DNA from: Candidatus Rokuibacteriota bacterium
GTDB taxonomy: Bacteria; Methylomirabilota; Methylomirabilia; Rokubacteriales; CSP1-6
NCBI GenBank assembly: GCA_016206385.1
Contig: JACQRS010000119.1
Coordinates: forward strand, 1-6,586
Direction: 5' to 3'
Length of the DNA: 6,586 bases
In this document: one piece after another, positions 1 to 6,289 of the stretch
How the letters are laid out: each line of letters opens with the position of its first letter
Numbering within the stretch: position 1 is the stretch's first letter
Notes under the pieces: generated by a model
Told to the model about the DNA's origin: nothing
The model's input: only the letters and a program-made list of their open reading frames with translations
Database searches by the model: none
Position numbers and translations under genes: made by a program

Positions 1-111
1 GGTCTGACCCTCACCCTGATCCGGCGGATCCGGGAGCTGACCTGGGCCGGGGCGGGACTCGTCCTCCTGGCCTGCCTCCGGACTTCCGTCACGCCGGAGG
101 TCCCGGCGTGA
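1..111 (+). CDS. C-terminal end of a probable integral membrane protein (5' part outside the window)
   Basis: Frame 1 is open from the first base to a TGA at 109-111 and gives 36 residues. They contain a short basic stretch (LIRRIREL), then a hydrophobic segment (WAGAGLVLLACL), then a short polar tail. A basic loop followed by a last hydrophobic helix near the C-terminus resembles the end of flippase-like proteins of the lysylphosphatidylglycerol synthase transmembrane (UPF0104/YbhN) family. Thirty-six residues are too few to assign a family, so that name is a guess. The gene points the same way as the inositol-phosphate synthase 92 bases downstream. A strong hairpin covers its stop codon, so it is probably transcribed separately. 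That the frame is coding is fairly likely; the function is uncertain. Confidence 0.5.
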   Translation, partial: GLTLTLIRRIRELTWAGAGLVLLACLRTSVTPEVPA

Positions 112-113
112 CG
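87..113 (+). terminator. Strong GC hairpin over the stop codon, terminator-like but without a T-run
   Basis: Bases 87-97 (CGTCACGCCGG) and 103-113 (CCGGCGTGACG) form a perfect 11-bp inverted repeat around a 5-base loop (AGGTC). The right arm contains the TGA stop (109-111) of the upstream gene. The following bases are GC-rich with no T-run, so this is not a classical intrinsic terminator. It could act as a Rho-assisted terminator or protect the 3' end of the message. The 10-mer ACGCCGGAGG also occurs twice directly, at 91-100 and 111-120. Confidence 0.4.
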
Positions 114-133
114 CCGGAGGGCGGCGGCGCGTG

Positions 134-142
134 TGCTAGAAT
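134..142 (+). promoter_or_regulatory. Possible extended -10 promoter for the inositol-phosphate synthase gene
   Basis: TGC-TAGAAT at 134-142 matches an extended -10 element: a TG dinucleotide one base upstream of a hexamer differing from TATAAT at one position. No good -35 box lies 16-18 bases upstream, where the sequence is GC-rich; the nearest TTGACA-like string (GTGACG, 108-113) is too far away. Transcription would start near 149 and give a 5' leader of about 55 bases. It is the only AT-leaning patch in the gap before the gene. This is a sequence match only. Confidence 0.4.
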
Positions 143-164
143 TCGGCCTGCGGCACCCCGCATC

Positions 165-187
165 TTGGCCGCTCCGGTCCCGGCCGA
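165..187 (+). other. Small hairpin in the presumed 5' leader of the synthase gene
   Basis: TTGGCCG (165-171) can pair with CGGCCGA (181-187), with one G-U wobble, around a 9-base loop. It sits immediately before the A-rich Shine-Dalgarno stretch. It does not cover the ribosome binding site, so it may leave that site exposed rather than block it. It matches no riboswitch I recognise, and GC-rich DNA gives such pairings by chance. Confidence 0.2.
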
Positions 188-190
188 AAA

Positions 191-195
191 AGGAG
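191..195 (+). promoter_or_regulatory. Shine-Dalgarno site that fixes the GTG start at 204
   Basis: AGGAG lies 8 bases before GTG at 204-206, a standard spacing. The codon just before the GTG (201-203) is an in-frame TGA, so no earlier start is possible. The protein begins METVRVAIVG, which matches the usual start of the family just before its NAD-binding loop. Together these settle the GTG start. Confidence 0.85.
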
Positions 196-203
196 ACACC
201 TGA

Positions 204-1277
204 GTGGAAACGGTTCGCGTCGCGATTGTCGGGGTCGGCAACTGTGCCTCGGCCCTGGTGCAGGGAGTCCACCACTACCGGAACGCCCCCGAGGGCGCGT
301 TCATCCCCGGCCTCATGCACCCGCGCCTCGGCCCGTACCACGTGGACGCCATCGAGTTTTCCGCGGCCTTCGATATCGCCGCCGACAAGGTCGGCCGGGA
401 TCTGGCCGAAGCCATCTTCATCCCGCCCAACAACACGGCCAAGTTCTGCGAGGTGCCGCGTTTGGGTGTCCCCGTTCACCGGGGGATGACCCACGACGGC
501 CTCGGCCAGTACCTGTCGCAGGTCATCCAGAAGGCCCCCGGCTCCACCGCCGACATCGTGGGGATCCTGAAGGACACCGGCACCCATGTGGTCGTCAACT
601 TCCTGCCCGTGGGCAGCGAGATGGCGACCAAGTGGTATGTGGAGCAGGTCCTGGACGCCGGCTGCGGCTTCGTCAACTGCATCCCGGTCTTCATCGCCCG
701 GGAGGCGTACTGGCGCCGCCGCTTCGAGGAGCGGGGGCTCCCGGTGGTCGGCGACGACGTGAAGTCCCAGCTCGGGGCCACCATCCTCCACCGCGCCCTC
801 ACGCGCCTCTTTATGTCCCGGGGCGTGGCGCTCGAGCGCACGAGCCAGCTCAACGTGGGCGGCAACATGGACTTCCTGAACATGCTGGAGCGCCAGCGGC
901 TGGCCTCGAAGAAAACCTCCAAGACGGACGCGGTGACCTCGCAGCTCGCCCACCCGCTCCCCCCGGACGCGGTGCATATCGGCCCCAGCGACTACGTCCC
1001 CTGGCTCGGCGACCGCAAGTGGGCGCACATTCGCCTGGAGGGGCGCGGCTTCGGCGACCTGCCGATCGCCCTCGAGCTCAAGCTCGAGGTCTGGGATTCC
1101 CCCAACTCCGCCGCCGTGGTGATCGACGCCATCCGCTGCTGCAAGCTGGCCCTGGACCGGGGGCTGAAGGGTGCCCTCCCCGCCCCCTCGGCGTACCTCA
1201 TGAAGTCCCCACCCGAGCAGTGGCCGGACGAGGTGGCGCGGACCGAACTCGAGCGCTTCATCGCGGGAGAGGAATAG
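204..1277 (+). CDS. ino1: Inositol-3-phosphate synthase (myo-inositol-1-phosphate synthase), NAD-dependent
   Basis: This cytosolic enzyme converts D-glucose 6-phosphate to 1D-myo-inositol 3-phosphate by an NAD-dependent oxidation, aldol-type ring closure and reduction. It is the first step towards inositol lipids and other inositol compounds. The 357 residues match the short (about 360-residue) actinobacterial/archaeal type, not the longer eukaryotic one. Visible signatures are the Rossmann loop VGVGNCASALVQG (residues 9-21), FLPVGSE (133-139), VGDDVKSQLGA (182-192), QLNVGGNMDFLNMLE (215-229), the lysine-rich SKKTSKT (235-241), HIGPSD (258-263), RKWAHIRLEG (271-280), KLEVWDSPNSA (293-303) and YLMKSPPEQ (331-339). 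The lysines in these blocks fit the active site of characterised homologues. The gene starts with GTG and ends in TAG at 1275. It is 31 bases upstream of the transporter, so the two probably form one transcript. No truncation is visible. The next step, a CDP-alcohol phosphatidyltransferase or an inositol monophosphatase, is not in the window. Confidence 0.96.
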   Translation: METVRVAIVGVGNCASALVQGVHHYRNAPEGAFIPGLMHPRLGPYHVDAIEFSAAFDIAADKVGRDLAEAIFIPPNNTAKFCEVPRLGVPVHRGMTHDGLGQYLSQVIQKAPGSTADIVGILKDTGTHVVVNFLPVGSEMATKWYVEQVLDAGCGFVNCIPVFIAREAYWRRRFEERGLPVVGDDVKSQLGATILHRALTRLFMSRGVALERTSQLNVGGNMDFLNMLERQRLASKKTSKTDAVTSQLAHPLPPDAVHIGPSDYVPWLGDRKWAHIRLEGRGFGDLPIALELKLEVWDSPNSAAVVIDAIRCCKLALDRGLKGALPAPSAYLMKSPPEQWPDEVARTELERFIAGEE

Positions 1278-1283
1278 GCCCCG

Positions 1284-1298
1284 AGCCGACTCGGCTTT
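1284..1298 (+). other. Short hairpin with a three-T tail in the gap between synthase and transporter
   Basis: AGCCG (1284-1288) pairs with CGGCT (1292-1296) around a 3-base loop, and T continues at 1297-1298. The same bases also allow CCGAG (1281-1285) to pair with CTCGG (1290-1294). The stem is short and the T-run only three bases, so it is at most a partial terminator or attenuator. It occupies the place where a Shine-Dalgarno for the transporter would be expected, and no such site is seen there. Confidence 0.2.
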
Positions 1299-1308
1299 CG
1301 GTCACCGC

Positions 1309-4047
1309 ATGATCGCCATCTCCCGGATCGGCCGGCTGCTCCGCCGCCTCGTACGGGCTGCCTGTCAGCGCCCGATCCTGACCGTTGGCCTCTCCCTGGC
1401 CCTGGCCGCCATCAGCATCCTCTACACGCTCCACGCGCTCACCTTTCAGACATCGACCCGCCGTCTCCTCCCCCCGGGGCAGCGCTACGCCACGCTCTTC
1501 GCCGAGCACTCCCAGGACTTCGGCGAGCTGAACGACATCGTCGTGGTGGTGGAGGCGCAGAGCCTGGAGGGGGCCAAGGCCTACGCGACCCGCCTGGTGC
1601 GGGAGCTCAGGAAGAGCCCGGTGAAGTTCCAGCGCGTCGCCTACCGGATCGATCCCAGGCGCTTCGAGGGGCGGGCCCTGCTCTACCTGTCGGTCGCCGA
1701 GCTGGCCGAGATCCGGGACAAGGTCTTCGACCACCAGGAGTTCATGGAGGCGTTCGCAGCCACCCCGACGCTGGACCAGCTCATCGAAGGGCTCAACCAG
1801 CAGATCGCTGCGGCGTTCCTCTCCCGCTTCTTCGACCTGGGACTCGACGACGGTGGGGCCGTGGACCTCCGCTTCCTCAGAGAGCTCGTCACCCAGCTCT
1901 CCGAGCGCATCGACCGGCCGGCGCCGTACCGCTCCCCCTGGGGCACCATTTTCTCCTTCGGGGAGGCGCAGGCCGCCGACGCGGGTTATTTCCTCTCCGA
2001 CGACAAGAGCCTGCTCTTCATCCTCGTGGAGCAGGTGAGCAAAGAGGGGACCTTCACCTCCAACCGGGAGGCCATCGAGGCCATCCGGCGCGCCATCGGG
2101 GACCTCCGCGATGACTTCCCGCGTGTCCAGGCCGGTGTCACGGGTGCCCCGTCCCTCTCCAACGACGAGATGACCGCCGCCTTCCGCGACAGCGAGGTCG
2201 CGACGCTCCTCGCTTTCGCCCTCACCCTCGGCCTTCTGCTCGTGGCCTTCGGGCGCCTCGGCAAGCCGATCGTGATGCTGGCGGTGCTGGCCGTGAGCCT
2301 GGCCTGGTCCATGGGGGTCGCCACCCTCACCGTGGGCCACCTGACCATCTTCTCGGTCATGTTCATTTCCATCGTCGTGGGGATCGGGATCGACTACGGC
2401 ATCTACTTCCTCTTCCGCTACGAGGAGGAGATCTTCCTGGGCCGGAACCTCCGGGAAGCGCTGGAGCTGACCGCGGCGCGCACCGGTCCCGCCATTCTCC
2501 TCGGCGCGCTGACCGCCGCCGGGACGTTCTACGTCCTGATGCTCACCGAGTTCCGGGGGATCCAGGAGTTCGGCTTCATCGCCGGCACCGCCATCCTCAT
2601 GGCGCTCGTCAGTATGCTGACCTTCTTCCCCGCGCTCCTCATGCTGGTGGACCGGCGCAAGGCCGCCCGGCCGCCGGGGCGGGTACCCCGCGCCCACGAG
2701 CTGGAACAGATCCGGGTGCCGGTGCTGGAGCGGCTCACCCACTACCCCAGGACGATCCTGGTGGCGGCCGGGCTCCTGACCGTCTTCTCCCTGTGGGCCG
2801 CCCGCACCGTGCGGTTTGACTACAACCTGCTGAACCTGCAGGTCAGGGGCAGCGAGTCCGTGACCTGGGAGAAGAAGATCCTGGCGAAGGCGGGGCGCTC
2901 CGGATTCACCGCGCTGGCCACGGCGAACACGCTCGAAGAGCTCCGCGCGAAGCACGAGGCCTTCGACCGGCTCCCCTCGGTCTCCGAGGTGGACAGCGTG
3001 CTGATGCTGATTCCGGACGACCAGCCGGAGAAGATCAAGATCATCCGGGACTTCGCCCCGCTGGTGGCGCCGGTGCGCGTCGGGATCCCGGCGGCGGTGG
3101 ACGTGGGCCGTCTCGGCGAATCGCTGGAGACCCTGAAACGGCGCTTCGACCTGGCGGTGGCCGAGGCCGGAGCCGAGGGACCCGGAAAGGAGCTGGCGAC
3201 GCTCCGATCGCAGATCCAGACCCTACTGGACAAGCTCAAGCGCACGGACCCTGAGGTGGTCGAGGCCGCCCTCAACCACTTCGAGGCCCAGCTCTACCGA
3301 GACTTTGTCGACAAGTTCCACGCCTTCCAGCGGAACCTCACACCGCGGCCCGTGACGCTCCGGGACGTGCCCGCGGAGCTGAGGCGGAAGTTCATCGGCA
3401 GGAGCGGGCGCTTTTTGCTCCAGATCCACCCCAAGGTCGATATCTGGGACCGGGAGGGAGCCCAACAGTTCGTGACCGAGCTGCGGTCGGTGGATCCCGA
3501 CGTGACGGGCCCGCCCGTCATCACGTACGAAGCCATCCGTCTGATGGAGAAGGCGTACCTCCAGGGCACCGCGTACGCCTTCGTCCTGGTGGCCACGCTC
3601 ACCGTCCTGATGCTCCGCCGGTTACGCGAGACCGTCCTCGCCCTGATCCCGCTCCTCCTCGGGACGCTCTGGACCGTGGGGCTCATGCAGGTCTTCGACC
3701 TGAAGTTCAACCTGGCCAACGTCTGGGGGCTCCCGCTGATCATCGGGGCGGCGTCGGAATACGGGCTGAACGTGGTGATGCGCTCGATGGAGGGACGGGT
3801 TCACGGCGGGCCGCTCCTGGCCCGGAGCACGGTCATGGCCGTGGTCTTGAACGGGCTCACAACCATCGCGGGGTTCGGGAGCCTGCTGGTCGCCCACCAC
3901 CAGGGAATCTGGAGCCTCGGGCTCCTGCTCACCATCGGGGCCTGCACCGGCCTCGCCGCGTCCCTGATCGTGCTCCCGGTGCTGATCCGCCTCTTCGGCC
4001 ACGCTGCCCTGCTGGAGACCACGGGCGTCTCCCAGCCCGCCGCGTGA
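1309..4047 (+). CDS. MMPL/RND-family membrane transporter, HpnN-like (probable lipid/hopanoid exporter)
   Basis: The 912-residue protein has the duplicated RND layout: TM1 (about 22-42), a large extracytoplasmic domain (43-296), five helices (about 297-446), a cytoplasmic linker, TM7 (481-499), a second domain (500-750) and five more helices (about 752-895). Overall pattern and length recall HpnN, the proton-driven transporter that moves hopanoids to the outer membrane: FQTSTRRLLPPG after TM1, and PVTLRDVPAELRRKF with a GPPV element before TM8. The substrate here is inferred. TM4 carries the proton-relay pair Asp362-Tyr363 (GIGIDYGIYF); the matching place in TM10 is Glu817-Tyr818 (AASEYGLNV). 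Residues about 601-675 are charged and probably helical or coiled. ATG at 1309 is the first start after an in-frame stop at 1201, and no other ATG/GTG/TTG precedes TM1, although no Shine-Dalgarno is visible. Translation may be coupled to the synthase upstream. The alternative is another MMPL/HAE2 lipid exporter. Confidence 0.9.
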   Translation: MIAISRIGRLLRRLVRAACQRPILTVGLSLALAAISILYTLHALTFQTSTRRLLPPGQRYATLFAEHSQDFGELNDIVVVVEAQSLEGAKAYATRLVRELRKSPVKFQRVAYRIDPRRFEGRALLYLSVAELAEIRDKVFDHQEFMEAFAATPTLDQLIEGLNQQIAAAFLSRFFDLGLDDGGAVDLRFLRELVTQLSERIDRPAPYRSPWGTIFSFGEAQAADAGYFLSDDKSLLFILVEQVSKEGTFTSNREAIEAIRRAIGDLRDDFPRVQAGVTGAPSLSNDEMTAAFRDSEVATLLAFALTLGLLLVAFGRLGKPIVMLAVLAVSLAWSMGVATLTVGHLTIFSVMFISIVVGIGIDYGIYFLFRYEEEIFLGRNLREALELTAARTGPAILLGALTAAGTFYVLMLTEFRGIQEFGFIAGTAILMALVSMLTFFPALLMLVDRRKAARPPGRVPRAHELEQIRVPVLERLTHYPRTILVAAGLLTVFSLWAARTVRFDYNLLNLQVRGSESVTWEKKILAKAGRSGFTALATANTLEELRAKHEAFDRLPSVSEVDSVLMLIPDDQPEKIKIIRDFAPLVAPVRVGIPAAVDVGRLGESLETLKRRFDLAVAEAGAEGPGKELATLRSQIQTLLDKLKRTDPEVVEAALNHFEAQLYRDFVDKFHAFQRNLTPRPVTLRDVPAELRRKFIGRSGRFLLQIHPKVDIWDREGAQQFVTELRSVDPDVTGPPVITYEAIRLMEKAYLQGTAYAFVLVATLTVLMLRRLRETVLALIPLLLGTLWTVGLMQVFDLKFNLANVWGLPLIIGAASEYGLNVVMRSMEGRVHGGPLLARSTVMAVVLNGLTTIAGFGSLLVAHHQGIWSLGLLLTIGACTGLAASLIVLPVLIRLFGHAALLETTGVSQPAA

Positions 4048-4080
4048 CGCTCCGGCGGGCGAGAGGCCCGCGCCCGTCAC
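4044..4080. terminator. Shared hairpin between convergent genes, possible bidirectional terminator
   Basis: An inner 6-bp stem, GCGGGC (4055-4060) with GCCCGC (4066-4071), has a 5-base loop. An outer 6-bp stem, GTGACG (4044-4049) with CGTCAC (4075-4080), encloses it with small internal mismatches. The outer arms contain the stop codons of both converging genes: TGA at 4045-4047 on the + strand and the complement of TGA at 4077-4079. There is no T-run on either side. The position suits a bidirectional 3'-end structure. The symmetry may arise partly because both genes end in a similar GTGAC string. Confidence 0.45.
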
Positions 4081-4760
4081 CCGACGAACTTGTAGCCCTG
4101 CCCGTGCACGGTCAGGATGTGCACCGGGTGCTCCGGGTCCGCCTCGAACTTCTGCCTGAGGCGGAGCACATGCGTGTCGACGGTCCGCGTCGTCGGAAAG
4201 TGCTCGTACCCCCACACCTCATCCAGGAGCCGCTCGCGGGTGATGACCTCCCCCCGGTGCTCCACCAGGTAGCGCAGAAGGTCGAACTCCTTCCGGGTCA
4301 ACCGGACCTCCCTACCCGCCTTGAAGGCCTGGCGCGCCCTGAGGTGAAGGCGAAAATCCCCGAAGGCCACCTCCTCGAACTTCCGCCGGGGCCCGGGGCG
4401 GCGGAGGACCGCCCGGACGCGGGCGAGGAGCTCCCGCAGTGAGAAGGGCTTTGTCACGTAATCGTCGGCGCCCAGCTCCAGCCCCAGCACCCGGTCCACC
4501 TCTTCCGCGCGCGCGGTCAGCATGATCACCGGCACGTCCAGACCCTTCTGCCGCAGCGCGCGCAGAACGTCCCACCCGCTGAGCTCCGGCATCATGACAT
4601 CCAGGACGATCAGGTCCGGGGCCTCCCGCAGCGCCAGCGCGAGGCCCTCCTCGCCGTTCTCGGCCGCCAGCGTGTGGTACCCCTCGAAGCGGAGGTTGTC
4701 CGCCAGCCCCCGCACCATCTCCGGCTCGTCATCGATAATCAGGATCCTGGGCATCGTCAC
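4077..4760 (-). CDS. Response regulator, OmpR/PhoB family (receiver plus winged-helix DNA-binding domain)
   Basis: The 227-residue cytoplasmic transcription factor is the output partner of the kinase encoded just upstream. The receiver domain (about 4-120) shows the acidic pair Asp10-Asp11, the phospho-acceptor Asp54 (IVLDVMMPE), Thr82 (MLTAR) and Lys104 (VTKPF). After a short linker comes a winged-helix domain (about 128-226) with the family pattern LTRKEFDLLRYLVEH, ITRERLLDEVWGY, RTVDTHVLRLRQKF and a closing GQGYKFVG. All key residues are present, so it should be activated by phosphorylation. The GTG start overlaps the kinase stop as GTGA, indicating translational coupling; there is no Shine-Dalgarno. 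An ATG two codons later (4754) gives the typical start MPRILIIDDE and is a real alternative. The regulon is unknown; general similarity is to PhoB/PhoP-type regulators, so no specific symbol is given. Confidence 0.95.
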   Translation of the reverse strand: MTMPRILIIDDEPEMVRGLADNLRFEGYHTLAAENGEEGLALALREAPDLIVLDVMMPELSGWDVLRALRQKGLDVPVIMLTARAEEVDRVLGLELGADDYVTKPFSLRELLARVRAVLRRPGPRRKFEEVAFGDFRLHLRARQAFKAGREVRLTRKEFDLLRYLVEHRGEVITRERLLDEVWGYEHFPTTRTVDTHVLRLRQKFEADPEHPVHILTVHGQGYKFVG

Positions 4761-6289
4761 GCCCGAGACGCGAGCGGGAGCCAGAGGGTGAAGCGGCTGC
4801 CTTCGCCGGGCCGGCTCTCCACGGTCACGCGGCCGCCGTGGGCCTCCGCGATGTGGCGCACGAGAGCCAGCCCCACGCCGCTCCCGCGCCGCCCCTGGAT
4901 CTCGCTCCGCCCCGCCCGGTAGAACTTCTCGAACACCCGTCCCTGCTCCTCGGGCGGAATGCCGATCCCTTCGTCCGCCACCGAGAGGGCGAGGTGGTCG
5001 TCCCGGATGCGGGCGTCCACCCGGAGCGACTTCCGCTCGGCCGAGTACTTGATGGCGTTGTCCACCAGGTTGGCCAGCGCCTGGCTCACCGCCTCCGCAT
5101 CCATGGGGACGTCGGTAAGGTCCGGCGGTACGGCTACCTCCACCTTGAAGCCCTGCTGGGACAACGGATAGCTGAACGCCTCCAGCGTGTCACGCACCAG
5201 CGGCTCGATGGCCGTGGGGACGATGTCGTACAGCCGGCGGCCTCCCTCGATCCGGGAGAAGTCCAGGACGTTGTCGATGAGGCGGGAGAGGCGCTCGCTC
5301 TCTCGGGTGATGACGCGGTAGTACTCCTGCCGCGTGCGCTCGTCGGGCACCCGCCCCATCTCCAGCGTCTCGCCGAACATCCGGATGAGGGAGAGTGGGG
5401 TCTTGAGGTCGTGGGAGACGTTGGCGACGAAGTCGGCCTTGAGCCGCGCCATCTCAGTTTCGCGCTGCACGAGCCGGTACGTCGCGACGAGCCCGGCCAC
5501 GATGACGACGAGCAGGAGACCGAAGGCGACCATGAAAATGATGGTCTGGCGGCGGACCGCCTGGCGGGGGGACGTCCCGCGCGGCTGGTAGAGGGCCACC
5601 CGCCACGCCGGAAGCTCCGCCCCGAGCGGGGTCGTGATCACGCGCTCGGCCTGATCCACCGGTTCTCGGCTGTACACGGCGCGATCCCGGTGGTCGATGA
5701 CGGCGAGAACCGTGGGCCCTTCCAGCCGCCCCAGCGTGGGCTCAAAAATCTCGCGGCGGAGGGCGTCGAGGTCCAGGGCGAGCGCCGCCAGCGCGGGCGC
5801 ACCCCCACGCGTCTTGAAGACCGCGGCCAGAACGACCTGGTCGCCCCAGATCAGGTGGCGGCGGCCCCCCCGCTCCCAGAAGGACTGAGGGATCTCCGCC
5901 AGCAGCCCCGCGAAGAGGCCACGGTCCTCCGCCGTCGAGGCCGAGGGGAAGAGGAGGCGGCCCCGGCGGTCGAACAGATAGAGACGCCGGATCAGCGGCG
6001 CCTCAGCGAGGAACTGCCCGAGGGTGCCCGGGCCACCATCGGAGCCACCGAGGATCGCCTGGATCCGGCCCAGGATGTCGTCCTCGGTCCGGAGGAGGAC
6101 CATGGACACCTTTTCTGCCGCCATCGACGCCATGTCGCGGGCCTGCTCCCTGAACAGAAGCTCCGCCGAGCTCTCCCACTGCCGCAGGGACAGGTACCCG
6201 AGCACCGCCAGCATCACCGCGGGGAGCACGATCGCTAGGAGGGCAAACGCGGCGAACCGGGCCAGGGGCGAGCGCAGACGGATCGTCAT
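4757..6289 (-). CDS. Membrane sensor histidine kinase with a large extracytoplasmic sensor domain
   Basis: This 510-residue inner-membrane kinase should autophosphorylate on His293 and pass the phosphate to the response regulator encoded immediately downstream. TM1 is at about 11-34, an extracytoplasmic domain spans about 35-248, and TM2 is at about 249-271. The HisKA domain has the H-box FVANVSHDLKTPLSLI (His293). The ATPase domain shows the N-box LANLVDNAIKYS (405-416), G1 ADEGIGIP (438-445), the F-box VFEKFYRAG (452-460) and G2 GSGVGLAL (469-476), so it looks fully active. Only about 20 residues separate TM2 from the H-box, leaving no room for a HAMP or PAS domain. The sensor region contains IRRLYLFDRRGRLLFP (100-115), which resembles the strand pattern of Cache/PAS-like sensors, but I cannot name its ligand. 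The ATG overlaps the upstream stop as ATGA, and GGAGG abuts the start. TGA at 4757-4759 overlaps the regulator's GTG. Confidence 0.95.
   Translation of the reverse strand: MTIRLRSPLARFAAFALLAIVLPAVMLAVLGYLSLRQWESSAELLFREQARDMASMAAEKVSMVLLRTEDDILGRIQAILGGSDGGPGTLGQFLAEAPLIRRLYLFDRRGRLLFPSASTAEDRGLFAGLLAEIPQSFWERGGRRHLIWGDQVVLAAVFKTRGGAPALAALALDLDALRREIFEPTLGRLEGPTVLAVIDHRDRAVYSREPVDQAERVITTPLGAELPAWRVALYQPRGTSPRQAVRRQTIIFMVAFGLLLVVIVAGLVATYRLVQRETEMARLKADFVANVSHDLKTPLSLIRMFGETLEMGRVPDERTRQEYYRVITRESERLSRLIDNVLDFSRIEGGRRLYDIVPTAIEPLVRDTLEAFSYPLSQQGFKVEVAVPPDLTDVPMDAEAVSQALANLVDNAIKYSAERKSLRVDARIRDDHLALSVADEGIGIPPEEQGRVFEKFYRAGRSEIQGRRGSGVGLALVRHIAEAHGGRVTVESRPGEGSRFTLWLPLASRA

Noticed and set aside
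112..203. Possible riboswitch or small RNA in the gap before the synthase
   Set aside because: The gap is only 92 bases, and the likely leader only about 55. It shows one weak hairpin and no conserved riboswitch core that I recognise.
1071..1088. Perfect 8-bp inverted repeat CTCGAGCT-CA-AGCTCGAG
   Set aside because: It lies inside the synthase coding region and encodes the conserved Leu-Glu-Leu-Lys-Leu-Glu. Repeated Leu and Glu codons explain it without a regulatory role.
632..1312. 226-codon open frame on the plus strand inside the inositol-phosphate synthase gene
   Set aside because: It is rich in Arg, Gly, Ala and Pro with no motif, and is out of frame with an unmistakable synthase.
1258..2955. 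565-codon open frame on the minus strand, opposite the transporter gene
   Set aside because: The translation is low-complexity, rich in Gly, Glu, Arg, Asp and His, with no domain. It lies opposite a gene with clear family signatures. Long antisense frames are expected in GC-rich genes with strong third-position bias.
3622..4442. Antisense open frames bridging the convergent junction (minus 3622-4215 and plus 4044-4442)
   Set aside because: Both cross the ends of well-supported genes, show the same shadow composition and carry no domain.
4838..6238. 466-codon open frame on the plus strand, opposite the histidine kinase gene
   Set aside because: Its composition (Arg, His, Glu, Gly, Pro) is typical of antisense translation of a GC-rich gene, no motif is recognisable, and the kinase on the other strand has all its catalytic boxes.
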